DNA of 64,000 nt from Rhabdobacter roseus (GTDB lineage: Bacteria; Bacteroidota; Bacteroidia; Cytophagales; Spirosomataceae), in contig NZ_JACHGF010000008.1 of the NCBI RefSeq assembly GCF_014202275.1, positions 230,957 to 294,956 on the forward strand, read 5' to 3'. Each line of letters opens with the position of its first letter. Position 1 is the stretch's first letter. Below, piece by piece: positions 41,078 through 49,671 of the stretch. Both the position numbers and the translations under genes were made by a program. The notes beneath the pieces are model-generated. The model saw only the letters and a list, made by a program, of their open reading frames with translations. It searched no databases and was not told where the DNA came from.

Positions 41078-43309
41078 ATGGTACAAAAAGTAAATCACCG
41101 CGGGGTGGCTATCGGCTTTATTCTACTACTAGAGGCGGGCTCACCGGCCCTGGCCCAGGATGCTACCATCTTCCTACCCGTTCGTCCGCCCAAAGAAATA
41201 AGGGCAGTACGGGCCACGGGGCCGCTGACGATCAACGGACGGCTGGATGAAGCGGACTGGCAGGTAGCTCCCGTCGCCAACGGTTTTTTTCAAGTGCAGC
41301 CCGAACAAGGCCAGCCGGTCATTAACGATACACAGATTCGGGTCTTGTTTGATGACCGCAATGTTTATATCGGCGCGTTCTGCCCCGATTCAACCGGCCC
41401 CAAAGGACTTCGGGTACCCGATCTGCGCCGGGATTTTGACTACTATTCCAATGACCTCGTAGGAGTAGCGTTTGATCCATTTCGTGATCAGCGTAATGCC
41501 CAGGCATTTCAGACCAACCCCTACGGTGCCCAGCGTGACCTGCTCTGCCTGGACGATGCGCTGTTTGACCGCGACTGGGACGGCTACTGGAAAGTACGTA
41601 CCAGCCGCACAAAGGAAGGCTGGTACGCCGAAATGCAGCTTCCCTGGGTCACTCTCCGCTACCCAAAACTGGACAGCACCAACCAAAGCTGGGGTGTCAA
41701 TTTTGTGCGCATTAGTCGGCGGTTGAATGAGCAAACGTATTGGTCGCCGGTACCGAGGTCGTATACGGTATACCGGATGAGCTATGCCGGGTTGCTGACG
41801 GGCCTGCAACCGCCCCCGCCGTCGCCCAACATCCGGGTGCAGCCCTACGCGCTGGTCGATTTCAACCGTACCCTTCGGAATGGCGATCCGGTGCGGATGA
41901 ATACCCGCGTCACGGCAGGAGGCGAAGTAAAATGGGCGATAAGTCCGCAAACCGTACTCGATGCGACCCTTAACACGGATTTTGCCCAAGCCGATGCCGA
42001 CCGGCAGGTACAAAACTTAACCCGCTTTTCCGTATTTTTTCCCGAACGACGCCCCTTCTTTCTGGAAAACGCGAGCTTGTTTCTGGTAGGTCAGGAAGGA
42101 GCCATCCAGCCGTTTTTCAGCCGACGCATCGGACTCTCCAACGCGGGCACGCCTATTCCGCTCGATGCCGGGCTACGGCTCGTGAGCCGGACGCTCAAAC
42201 AAAACATCGGTGGGCTGCTGGTTCGGCAGCGGGCCACCGATATCACGCCCGCAGCTACCTTTGCCGTTGGGCGCTATAGCCGTAATTTCGGCTCACAAAA
42301 CCGGATTGGCGGGCTGCTGACGGGCCGGTTTGATGAGGCCTTGGGCAGGCAAACCGCCCAAACCAACGTCACGGCCTCGGTGGATGGTTTTATCCGTGTT
42401 AATCAGGCCCTGGCCTGGAACTTTATGGTGAGCGGGTCCACTGGCCGCAGCGGGACCGACGATGGACTGGCCGCCGTGAGCCAGTTGACGTTCATCACAA
42501 ATCAGTGGTATGCTTTCTATTACCAGACCTTGGTTACCCAACGCTATACCCCCGGCACGGGCTTTATTTATGGGTCCAATTTACTAAATACCAACGCCGG
42601 ATTTTACCGCATTGTCCGGCCCGGCTGGAAGCCCAAAGCCATCCGGCAGTTTGACCCCGGGCTGTATATAAATACCTACCACCGGGCCAGCGACGGGGCC
42701 TTTCAGCAGGCCGAGCTGGAGATGTTTCCGGTGTATGTAGTGGGCGTAAAGGGCTGGGTGGCCTCGGGCTTTGTGGTACCTACCTGGCAGCGGTTGGATG
42801 AAGGGTTCGCTCCGCTGGGCATTGCAGTGGGGCCGGGCCGCTATGCCTACACGCGGTACCGCCTCAACTTTAGCTCGGATGCATCGCGCCAATTCAGCTA
42901 CACCTTGTTCAACGAGTTTGGTGGGTATTACGACGGCCAGCTACGGTCGCACGTACTTTCAGTGCGGTACTCACCGGTGCCGCAGGCTTCGTTCGCCCTT
43001 GATTACACCCGAAACGTAGCCAATAGCCTGGGGATTAGGCAGCAGAGCCGCACCACCGAGCTTATCACGCCCAACATCCGGCTGGCCGTCAGTCCCCGGC
43101 TACAGCTGATCGGCTTTTACCAGAAAAATACCGACGTGAACCGCGACGTCTGGAACATGCGGCTGGCGTGGGAGTTTCAGCCGCTCTCATTTCTCTACGT
43201 GGTTTATAACAGCAACGCCCAGCAGCAGCTAGCCAACAACGGCCAACGCCCCGATCTCAACCGGGCCGAGCAGGTGATTGGCAAACTGACGTACCTGAAA
43301 CAGTTTTGA
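41078..43309 (+). CDS. DUF5916 outer-membrane protein with CBM9-like domain
   Basis: 743 residues with a signal peptide (cleavage near A-L-A-Q, ~27). Residues ~38-240 form a CBM9-type sandwich: I-N-G-R-L-D-E-A-D-W, then D-D-R-N-V-Y-I-G-A-F-C and D-L-V-G-V-A-F-D-P-F. The C-terminal ~500 residues are DUF5916, with many alternating strands (R-F-S-V-F-F-P-E-R-R-P-F-F-L-E-N, typical) and an aromatic end. It is predicted to be a barrel in the outer membrane. It follows the ABC permeases by 84 bases and may be the outer-membrane part of the same system. Cargo unknown. Confidence 0.86.
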   Translation: MVQKVNHRGVAIGFILLLEAGSPALAQDATIFLPVRPPKEIRAVRATGPLTINGRLDEADWQVAPVANGFFQVQPEQGQPVINDTQIRVLFDDRNVYIGAFCPDSTGPKGLRVPDLRRDFDYYSNDLVGVAFDPFRDQRNAQAFQTNPYGAQRDLLCLDDALFDRDWDGYWKVRTSRTKEGWYAEMQLPWVTLRYPKLDSTNQSWGVNFVRISRRLNEQTYWSPVPRSYTVYRMSYAGLLTGLQPPPPSPNIRVQPYALVDFNRTLRNGDPVRMNTRVTAGGEVKWAISPQTVLDATLNTDFAQADADRQVQNLTRFSVFFPERRPFFLENASLFLVGQEGAIQPFFSRRIGLSNAGTPIPLDAGLRLVSRTLKQNIGGLLVRQRATDITPAATFAVGRYSRNFGSQNRIGGLLTGRFDEALGRQTAQTNVTASVDGFIRVNQALAWNFMVSGSTGRSGTDDGLAAVSQLTFITNQWYAFYYQTLVTQRYTPGTGFIYGSNLLNTNAGFYRIVRPGWKPKAIRQFDPGLYINTYHRASDGAFQQAELEMFPVYVVGVKGWVASGFVVPTWQRLDEGFAPLGIAVGPGRYAYTRYRLNFSSDASRQFSYTLFNEFGGYYDGQLRSHVLSVRYSPVPQASFALDYTRNVANSLGIRQQSRTTELITPNIRLAVSPRLQLIGFYQKNTDVNRDVWNMRLAWEFQPLSFLYVVYNSNAQQQLANNGQRPDLNRAEQVIGKLTYLKQF

Positions 43310-43416
43310 TGAAAACACAGGGGTACGCCCGTTATGGAATTAAGCTACGAAGTTGGCATAAAAGGGTTTCCTCTCTAAGCTAACGCACCAAACTACCCCC
43401 ACCCGGAACTACCCGG

Positions 43417-43447
43417 TTGCTGGCCGGTGTTCTTTTTGCTACCTTTG
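43417..43447 (+). promoter_or_regulatory. promoter of mnmA
   Basis: TTG (43417-43419), 20 bases, TACCTTTG (43440-43447). Transcription should start near 43453, giving a leader of about 60 bases that contains a small T-arm-like hairpin (43483-43499). The position rules out a start upstream of the ATG at 43513. Confidence 0.75.
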
Positions 43448-43512
43448 CATTCTTAAAAAAATACCAAACTACTAAAGAATCGGGAGGCTTTGAACCTCCG
43501 CGGATTACGAAC

Positions 43513-44616
43513 ATGAGCAAACACGGACGAATACTGGTCGCCATGAGTGGCGGCATTGACAGCTCGCTGGCGGCAGTACTGCTGCACGAAGAAGGCTACG
43601 AGGTCATCGGCATGACCATGAAAACCTGGGACTACGCCAGCAGCGGCGCTTCCAAAAAAGAAACGGGCTGCTGCTCGCTCGACTCCATCAACGACGCCCG
43701 CAACGTGGCCGTGGAGCTGGGCTTTCCGCATTACATCCTGGACATCCGCAACGAATTTGGCGACTACGTCATCGACCATTTCACGAGCGAGTACCTCGAC
43801 GGCCGCACGCCCAACCCCTGCGTACTTTGCAACACGCACATCAAGTGGGACGCCCTGCTGCGCCGCGCCGACCGCCTCGACTGCGAGCACATCGCCACCG
43901 GCCACTACGCCAACATGCAGTTTGCCGACGGGAGGTACTTTGTGTCCAAGGGCGTGGATACCTGGAAAGACCAAAGCTACGTACTGTGGGGGGTGTCGCA
44001 GGAGAGCCTGCGCCGCACCAAACTACCCCTGGGGCACCTGCACAAAAGCGAGATCCGCGACATGGCCCGCGAGCGGGGATTTATTGATCTGGTGAACAAA
44101 GCCGAGAGCTACGAGATTTGCTTCGTGCCCGACAACGACTACCGGAGCTTCCTGCGCCGCCGCGTACCCGGCCTGGAGGCGGAAGTAGCGGGCGGCAAGT
44201 ACGTGCTGGAAGACGGCACCGTGGTAGGTACCCACGAAGGGTACCCTTTCTACACCGTGGGCCAACGCAAGGGCCTGGGCATCGCGCTGGGGCGGCCCGT
44301 CTTCGTGACGGAGATCCGCAAAGATACCAACGAGGTAGTACTGGGCGACATGCCCGACCTCTTCCGCGACGGCATGTACGTCAGCAAGCTGAACCTGCAA
44401 AAGTACCCCACGCTGACGCAACCCCTGGAGACCGTCACCAAAGTACGCTACAAGCACGAAGGTACCCCGGCCACGGTCATTCAGGAAGAGGAGAATAAAA
44501 TCAAGGTCCTTTTCCACGACGCCGTCAACGGCATTGCGCCCGGCCAGGCGGCGGTTTTCTACGAAGGCGACGACGTAGTGGGCGGCGGCTGGATCATGAA
44601 GAGCTTCCGGCAGTAA
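43513..44616 (+). CDS. mnmA: tRNA-specific 2-thiouridylase MnmA
   Basis: 367 residues from ATG at 43513. PP-loop A-M-S-G-G-I-D-S-S (about 10-18). First catalytic Cys in N-P-C-V-L-C-N and second in S-Y-E-I-C-F. The tRNA-binding and C-terminal beta-barrel regions include Y-T-V-G-Q-R-K-G-L-G and G-Q-A-A-V-F-Y. It adds sulfur to U34 of Lys, Glu and Gln tRNAs in the cytoplasm, using ATP and a sulfur carrier. The length is normal. It has its own promoter. Confidence 0.95.
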   Translation: MSKHGRILVAMSGGIDSSLAAVLLHEEGYEVIGMTMKTWDYASSGASKKETGCCSLDSINDARNVAVELGFPHYILDIRNEFGDYVIDHFTSEYLDGRTPNPCVLCNTHIKWDALLRRADRLDCEHIATGHYANMQFADGRYFVSKGVDTWKDQSYVLWGVSQESLRRTKLPLGHLHKSEIRDMARERGFIDLVNKAESYEICFVPDNDYRSFLRRRVPGLEAEVAGGKYVLEDGTVVGTHEGYPFYTVGQRKGLGIALGRPVFVTEIRKDTNEVVLGDMPDLFRDGMYVSKLNLQKYPTLTQPLETVTKVRYKHEGTPATVIQEEENKIKVLFHDAVNGIAPGQAAVFYEGDDVVGGGWIMKSFRQ

Positions 44617-44723
44617 CACCGCCGAAAGGGTACCTGAGCCAACTACCGGTGAAAGTGGCAGAAGGTACTTTAGGTACTTGATCGCCTGAGCTCGTCAAAG
44701 AACCGACCAGGTAATACAAAAAG

Positions 44724-44757
44724 GGAAGTGGGGCGGCCAATTTTTTGCCTCACTTCC
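44724..44757 (+). terminator. possible terminator after mnmA
   Basis: GGAAGTGGGGC (44724-44734) can pair with 44747-44757 with one mismatch-like bulge. The 12-base loop has T6. It lies about 110 bases after the mnmA stop. Weak evidence. Confidence 0.35.
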
Positions 44758-44792
44758 AACCTTTCCCCCGCGCGGCGAGTCTTCTGACTACT

Positions 44793-45164
44793 ATGGAGAA
44801 AATACGGATGCGAAAAATCGTTTGGGTACTTGGGCTGCTGGGTACTTTGCTGGGTTGCCAGAACCAAAAAGATCTCGGGCCCGACTGCGTCCGGGCGAAG
44901 TACCTGGGGCCGTCGGATTCGCCCTGTGGCGGGCCACACAAAATCCTGATCCTGGGCGGTAAAGAACGAATCTACGACCTGTTCCCAAACCTGCGCGAGG
45001 CCGACAACCTCGAGATCACCACCCAGGTACCGGAGGCATTGCGCCAGCCCGGCCAGGAACTTTACTTCACGCCCGCTGCCGTAGAGCCGCGCATCTGCCT
45101 GGCCATTTATATTTGGTACCCCGAAATAACCCTCACGCATGTTTCCGGCACGGCTTGTCGGTAG
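44793..45164 (+). CDS. small lipoprotein of unknown function
   Basis: 123 residues from ATG at 44793, or 118 from 44808. Lipobox L-L-G-C at about residue 22. The mature part has four further Cys residues (D-C-V, S-P-C-G-G, R-I-C-L and the final T-A-C-R), which could form disulfides. It resembles small Bacteroidota lipoproteins with no named family. Convergent with the next gene. Confidence 0.6.
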   Translation: MEKIRMRKIVWVLGLLGTLLGCQNQKDLGPDCVRAKYLGPSDSPCGGPHKILILGGKERIYDLFPNLREADNLEITTQVPEALRQPGQELYFTPAAVEPRICLAIYIWYPEITLTHVSGTACR

Positions 45165-45176
45165 GTACCTCAGGCA

Positions 45177-45518
45177 TTACTTCAGCCGGTACTTATTCAC
45201 CGGCGGCTCTCCGGTGATGTGGTTCTTGACGCGGTAAATGACCTCGCAGTTTGTTAGTTCCCTGCATATAGGATCAACGAATCCCCAGGCGTAATTACAA
45301 CCTGCTATAGTGTTGCCATTTTTATCGTAAATAACTCCCCCGGCGTCGTAGGCATTGATGCCTGCTGAATAAACCAATTGTCCATTATGCTGGCATTCGC
45401 TGATATCTCCGTTTTGGTATTTTTTATAAATTTCTTGGAGAGCCGCCCGATTTTCAACCTCCACGCGCTGGCAGTGGGTCAGGGTGAGTAAAAACAGGAA
45501 GGGGAGTAAACGTTTCAT
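45177..45518 (-). CDS. small lipoprotein of unknown function
   Basis: 113 residues. Lipobox L-T-L-T-H-C with Cys at residue 16. The mature part contains E-C-Q-H-N-G-Q-L-V-Y-S-A-G-I-N-A-Y-D-A-G-G-V-I-Y-D, plus five Cys residues overall. This layout of short beta segments around Asp/Gly turns is seen in other Bacteroidota lipoproteins, but I know no function. It is convergent with the previous lipoprotein gene and only 12 bases separate them. Confidence 0.65.
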   Translation of the reverse strand: MKRLLPFLFLLTLTHCQRVEVENRAALQEIYKKYQNGDISECQHNGQLVYSAGINAYDAGGVIYDKNGNTIAGCNYAWGFVDPICRELTNCEVIYRVKNHITGEPPVNKYRLK

Positions 45519-45678
45519 GGTTGGGAATGGTTGGTGAGGGAATCGTTTTCAAAAGTACCTTTCTGCGTAAATCTAATAAAGGTACCCTAAAATTCTTGGG
45601 GCCTCTTCCTGGCAATTGATGGCAATTTTCTACCTTGCAGACCCGAAACATCGTTACGCCATTAGTGCGCCCAACTCC

Positions 45679-45957
45679 ATGAAACCTACGCTAACCATTG
45701 AATACTGCCCCCGCTGCGGCTGGCTGCTACGTGCAGCCTGGATGGCCCAAGAGCTCCTGACTACCTTTGCCGACGACCTGCACGGCATTACGCTGCGCCC
45801 CTCGGAGGTAGCGGGCCGCTATACCATTACGCTCGGCGAAGCCGATGTCCTCTGGGACCGCAAGCGCGAAGGGGGGTTCCCTGAGCCCAAAACCATCAAA
45901 CAGCTCTTCCGCGACCGCATTGCCCCCACGCGCAGCCTGGGCCACAGCGACCGGTAG
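45679..45957 (+). CDS. SelT/SelW/SelH-family (Rdx) protein
   Basis: 92 residues from ATG at 45679. The thioredoxin-like start I-E-Y-C-P-R-C-G-W-L-L-R-A-A-W-M-A-Q-E-L-L has the CxxC motif of the Rdx/SelW-SelT family (Cys in place of selenocysteine). The end carries F-P-E-P-K-T-I-K-Q-L-F-R-D-R-I. Family members are small redox proteins with undefined partners. A TACCTTGC box near 45633 could be its -7 element (one base off consensus). Confidence 0.87.
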   Translation: MKPTLTIEYCPRCGWLLRAAWMAQELLTTFADDLHGITLRPSEVAGRYTITLGEADVLWDRKREGGFPEPKTIKQLFRDRIAPTRSLGHSDR

Positions 45958-46027
45958 TTGCATCCAGTACCTCTACTCAAAGTAGAACTGGCCCCCAAGG
46001 TACTCTTATAGGTAAAAGTTCGTCTGT

Positions 46028-46035
46028 TATTTTTG
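46028..46035 (+). promoter_or_regulatory. -7 promoter box of the carboxylesterase gene
   Basis: TATTTTTG matches TAnnTTTG 25 bases before the ATG at 46061; transcription would start near 46042. No clear TTG at the expected -33 position. Confidence 0.5.
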
Positions 46036-46060
46036 ATGTTGACAAAACAATTTACAACCT

Positions 46061-47695
46061 ATGAGAAAAATCCTGGTTTTAGCATTTCTAAGTACCTCTT
46101 TTATGGCTTTGGCCCAACTCAAAAAAGAAGGCGAAGCGCCGCGCGCTAAAGTGGCCCAAGGTACCCTGGAAGGCGTGGATGAGTCGGGCGTGTATGCGTT
46201 TAAGGGCATTCCGTTTGCGCAGCCGCCAGTAGGCGACCTCCGCTGGAAAGCCCCCCAACCGCCCAAAAACTGGCAGGGCGTGCGCAAGGCCGAGAAGTTT
46301 GGCCCGCGGCCCATGCAGCGCCCAATCTTCGGCGACATGAACTTCCGCTCCGACGGCGTGAGCGAAGACTGCCTGTACCTGAACGTATGGACGCCCGCCA
46401 AAACCGGCACCGAAAAACTGCCCGTGCTGGTGTACATCTACGGCGGTGGGCTCATGGCCGGCGATGGCTCCGAGCCGCGCTACGACGGCGAGAGCCTGGC
46501 CCGGCAGGGCATCATCACCGTAACGCTCAGCCACCGTCTCTCGGTATTTGGTTTCATGGCGCACCCGGAGCTCACGAAGGAGTCGCCGAACAAAGCGTCA
46601 GGCAACTACGGCTTCATGGACCAAACGGCCGCCCTGCGCTGGGTCAAGGATAATATCGCCGCCTTTGGCGGTGATCCCGCTAAGATTTTCGTAGCCGGGG
46701 AGTCGGCCGGGTCGGTGTCGGTGAGTGCGCAGATGGCTTCGCCGCTCGCCAAAGGGCTGCTGGCCGGGGCCATTGGGTCCAGTGGTTCGCTGCTGGGTAC
46801 TTTACCGGCCTCTACGCTGGCGCAGGGAGAAGAAAATGGGGTGAAGTTTGCCACGCTGCTGGGCGCGAAGTCGCTGGCCGATCTGCGCAAACTACCCGCC
46901 GAAGAAATTCTGGAGGCCACCGCCAAGCAAGGGGTACCTCGCTTTAGCCCGGTGGTAGACGGGTACTTTTTTCCCAAACCGCCCGCCGAGATTTTTGCGA
47001 AGGGCGAGCAGGCCAAAGTACCCCTGCTGATCGGGTGGAACTCCGAAGAAAACAACTACCGCTCCATCCTGGGTAAAGAAGAACCTACTCCGGAAAACTA
47101 CCGTAAAGCGCTTCAAACCGCGTACGGTACCAACGCCGAAGCGCTTCTGAAACTCTACCCGGCTACCACCCGTGAGGAGGTAATTCGCTCGGGTACAGCC
47201 TTGGCGGGCGACCGCTTCACGGGCTTCAGCAGCTGGAAGTGGGGCGATATTCACGCCCAAACCAGCGGCCAGCCGGTGTATCGGTACTTTTACACGCACC
47301 CTCGCCCGGCCATGCGGGCCGAAATGGGCGACGCCGTGGCCGGCCTGGCCGGGGGCGTGATCCGGGGAGATGCCGCGGCAGCAGCCAACCGTCCGCCCGC
47401 CCCGCTGGGAGCCGTGCACTCGGCCGAGATCGAATACGCCATGGGCAACCTCGCTACCAACACCGTGTACGACTGGAAACCCGAAGACTACAAGGTGTCG
47501 GCGATTTTTCAGCAGGTATACCTCAACTTCGTCAAAACGGGCAACCCGAACGGCCTGGGGGTACCTGCCTGGCCTGCCCTCAAGCCAGGCAAAGACGCTT
47601 CGGGCATCATGATCATTGACGTAAATACCCGCCTCGAAACCGATACAACCCGCCCCCGGTACCTCTTCCTGGAGCAGCTCTCGCGCGGGCAGTAG
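46061..47695 (+). CDS. secreted carboxylesterase, type B
   Basis: 544 residues with a signal peptide (cleavage near A-L-A-Q, ~19). Alpha/beta hydrolase of the carboxylesterase/cholinesterase family. Oxyanion-hole region Y-I-Y-G-G-G-L (about 125-131), E-D-C-L-Y-L-N-V-W (about 102-110), nucleophile Ser215 in G-E-S-A-G-S, Glu in W-N-S-E-E-N-N-Y (about 327) and His in V-H-S-A-E-I-E-Y (about 450). Exported, it would hydrolyse ester substrates such as plant-derived esters. It has its own promoter box and terminator. Confidence 0.93.
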   Translation: MRKILVLAFLSTSFMALAQLKKEGEAPRAKVAQGTLEGVDESGVYAFKGIPFAQPPVGDLRWKAPQPPKNWQGVRKAEKFGPRPMQRPIFGDMNFRSDGVSEDCLYLNVWTPAKTGTEKLPVLVYIYGGGLMAGDGSEPRYDGESLARQGIITVTLSHRLSVFGFMAHPELTKESPNKASGNYGFMDQTAALRWVKDNIAAFGGDPAKIFVAGESAGSVSVSAQMASPLAKGLLAGAIGSSGSLLGTLPASTLAQGEENGVKFATLLGAKSLADLRKLPAEEILEATAKQGVPRFSPVVDGYFFPKPPAEIFAKGEQAKVPLLIGWNSEENNYRSILGKEEPTPENYRKALQTAYGTNAEALLKLYPATTREEVIRSGTALAGDRFTGFSSWKWGDIHAQTSGQPVYRYFYTHPRPAMRAEMGDAVAGLAGGVIRGDAAAAANRPPAPLGAVHSAEIEYAMGNLATNTVYDWKPEDYKVSAIFQQVYLNFVKTGNPNGLGVPAWPALKPGKDASGIMIIDVNTRLETDTTRPRYLFLEQLSRGQ

Positions 47696-47733
47696 GGTAC
47701 TTTGATCTCGTATTGTAAAGAAAGATAAAATGC

Positions 47734-47775
47734 CAACAAGTACCCCGTCCCGAAGAAAGGGCGGGGTACTTGTTG
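47734..47775 (+). terminator. GTAC-motif hairpin after the carboxylesterase gene
   Basis: CAACAAGTACCCCG (47734-47747) pairs perfectly with 47762-47775. Inner bases CCC/GGG extend the stem. It lies 38 bases after the stop codon; no T-run follows. Between here and 47974 (~200 bases) there is no gene. Confidence 0.6.
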
Positions 47776-47974
47776 TATCAGGTCGTATTATTGCTAGGGG
47801 AGTCGATTTATAAAGTACCCCGTAGGATTTCCCTTTTAATTCGAGGTGTCCACAATCCCACCGCTTGTTACGTACCCTAAGGATTTGGGTAGTTATTTTT
47901 GCTATAAAAATCGTGCGGGTGTAAATTTTCACTTCATTCGGGGTTGCCATCACCGTAACGGGTAGGTGCGCCAA

Positions 47975-48355
47975 TCAGGGAAGTTGACCGTTAACAAACT
48001 CTCCTTTTTCGCTAACTACCTTATTGCCCCATTGCGTAATTGCTTCCAAGACAGGAACAAAACTTTTTCCGAAATCAGTTAAGCTATACACTACTTTTAT
48101 AGGAGGTTTTTTGCCATGTACTTTCCTTGACACCAACCCATCTTTCTCCAATTGCTTCAGCTGCAGGCTCAATGTCATCTCGGTAACAGACGGCATTTCT
48201 TTACGAAGTTCGTTGTATCTTTTGGCTTCGTCTTTCAAGTGATATAAGATAACCGCTTTCCACTTTCCGCCCACCAAATCCATGGTCAGGCTTACGGTGC
48301 AGGGGTACGTTTTGCCCTTTAGCTTTACGTAGTCACCAACGCATTCTGTTTTCAT
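47975..48355 (-). CDS. HxlR-family transcriptional regulator
   Basis: 126 residues. The winged helix is typical of HxlR: P-C-T-V-S-L-T-M-D-L-V-G-G-K-W-K-A-V-I-L-Y-H-L, then R-Y-N-E-L-R-K-E-M-P-S-V-T-E-M-T-L-S-L-Q-L-K-Q-L-E-K-D-G-L-V. Family members are dimeric regulators that sense quinones, electrophiles or aldehydes. It is divergent from the quinone reductase gene, a standard sensor-target arrangement. AT-rich and GTAC-poor. Confidence 0.93.
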   Translation of the reverse strand: MKTECVGDYVKLKGKTYPCTVSLTMDLVGGKWKAVILYHLKDEAKRYNELRKEMPSVTEMTLSLQLKQLEKDGLVSRKVHGKKPPIKVVYSLTDFGKSFVPVLEAITQWGNKVVSEKGEFVNGQLP

Positions 48356-48395
48356 GCTACTACTTTTTTAAGCCTATCCATTTTGATAGTTATTG

Positions 48396-48426
48396 CAAAT
48401 CTAGGCTGCTAAAAATAGTTTTGCAA
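48396..48426 (-). promoter_or_regulatory. promoter of the HxlR regulator gene
   Basis: On the minus strand: TTG (48426-48424), 20 bases, TAGATTTG (48403-48396). The divergent quinone-reductase promoter must share this ~110-base spacer, so one operator could control both directions. Confidence 0.65.
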
Positions 48427-48468
48427 CTAAACTAATTATAGTTTAAAATCTACTAGTAAAAAAATGAA

Positions 48469-49038
48469 ATGATGGCGTTAATTATCTTAGCACACCCGAA
48501 TTTTGACAGGTCTTTTGCCAACAAGACAATTGTGGAAGAATTAAAAAAAAGCGGTTTGGATCTGGAGATCAGGAATATTCACGGCTTGTATCCTGATTAC
48601 AAAATCAACGCAAAAGCTGAGCAGGCGGCCTTGTTAAGGCATCAGACAATCGTTTTTCAATATCCCTTTTATTGGTATAGTATGCCTGCCATTCTGAAAC
48701 ATTGGTTCGATGTCGTTTTTGAATACCAATTTGCTTATGGCTCAAAAGGCGACAAATTAAAAAACAAGAATTTTGTACCGAGTTTTACGGTTGGTTCATC
48801 CGAAAGCAGTTATACTGCATTAGGCTTTCAGCATTTTCGGGTGTATGAATTCTGTAAGCAGTTAGAGCAGACAGCATACCACACACAAATGAATTACATT
48901 GATCCGATTTACTTTTATGGCACTTCATTGGCGGCGGGCTATACAGAAATTGACATAAAAAGGAACGCAAAACAACACGCCCAAAAACTGATAACACGGC
49001 TGACTGAACTAAAAATCAACTATAGAAATGGTCTATAA
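48469..49038 (+). CDS. NAD(P)H dehydrogenase (quinone), NQO1/KefF family
   Basis: 189 residues (ATG at 48469 or 48472). Flavodoxin-like fold: L-I-I-L-A-H-P-N-F-D-R-S-F-A-N-K (FMN/FAD phosphate loop), F-Q-Y-P-F-Y-W-Y-S-M-P-A-I-L-K-H-W-F-D-V-V-F (family signature, about 64-85). Two-electron reduction of quinones avoids radical formation. The adjacent HxlR regulator probably induces it on quinone stress. Confidence 0.9.
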   Translation: MMALIILAHPNFDRSFANKTIVEELKKSGLDLEIRNIHGLYPDYKINAKAEQAALLRHQTIVFQYPFYWYSMPAILKHWFDVVFEYQFAYGSKGDKLKNKNFVPSFTVGSSESSYTALGFQHFRVYEFCKQLEQTAYHTQMNYIDPIYFYGTSLAAGYTEIDIKRNAKQHAQKLITRLTELKINYRNGL

Positions 49039-49122
49039 GATCGGTTTGGCGTTAGGGCGGCATACCGTTTTCAAGTGCCACCACAACGCCTGACCGTAAA
49101 TTGTTTAAGACAAGTACCTAGG

Positions 49123-49644
49123 CTACGCCAGCAGCGGGTAGTAGCGCTCCCGGATGATGTTACGGTGGTGGAGCGGGTGACCTACCAGCACAAAACCCAG
49201 CGCCAGCACCGAAATACTCCCCTTGAACGACTGTCCGCTTTGGCGCAGCATGGCGTCGTCGAAGCTGCGGAAGAGCGAGAGCGTGGCGGTCCGTACTTCC
49301 GTAAACTCACTGAGCAGGTCGGCGACAGTACGGCGGTTGGCGCGGGCGTGGGCGGCCAGGAAGTCTTCCTCGTAGCCCGGCAGGGGCGTTTGGTCGTGGC
49401 GGGCAAAGCGCAGCGCGCGGTAGGTCATGATGCGCTCGTTGTCGATGCAGTGCTGCAAAATATCCTTGACGGTCCACTTGCCGGGCGCGTAGATTTTCTC
49501 GTCCAGCGCCGTGAGGGCGTCAGTATCGGCAAATACCTGCGCGGGCGCGTAGGTACTTAGGCCTTCGAGCAGCTCCACGTCTTCCACCAGGTTGATGTAC
49601 CGGTCGAAGAAGGCGGGCATGGGGTCGATGTCGGATCGTTTCAT
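49123..49644 (-). CDS. DinB-family protein
   Basis: 173 residues. Four-helix DinB fold with L-T-A-L-D-E-K-I-Y-A-P-G-K-W-T-V-K-D-I-L-Q-H-C-I-D-N-E-R (first metal His region) and G-H-P-L-H-H-R-N-I-I-R-E-R-Y (C-terminal His pair). Family members include metal-dependent thiol transferases such as bacillithiol S-transferases; the activity here is not known. A -7 box lies only five bases upstream of the ATG. Probably transcribed alone: the helicase gene upstream ends 27 bases away. Confidence 0.88.
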   Translation of the reverse strand: MKRSDIDPMPAFFDRYINLVEDVELLEGLSTYAPAQVFADTDALTALDEKIYAPGKWTVKDILQHCIDNERIMTYRALRFARHDQTPLPGYEEDFLAAHARANRRTVADLLSEFTEVRTATLSLFRSFDDAMLRQSGQSFKGSISVLALGFVLVGHPLHHRNIIRERYYPLLA

Positions 49645-49671
49645 GGGACAAAGGTAGTTAGAGAAGTTATG

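Noticed and set aside
43441..43512. A tRNA gene on the minus strand before mnmA
   Set aside because: Only a T-arm-like hairpin is present; there is no matching anticodon stem, D-arm or acceptor stem.
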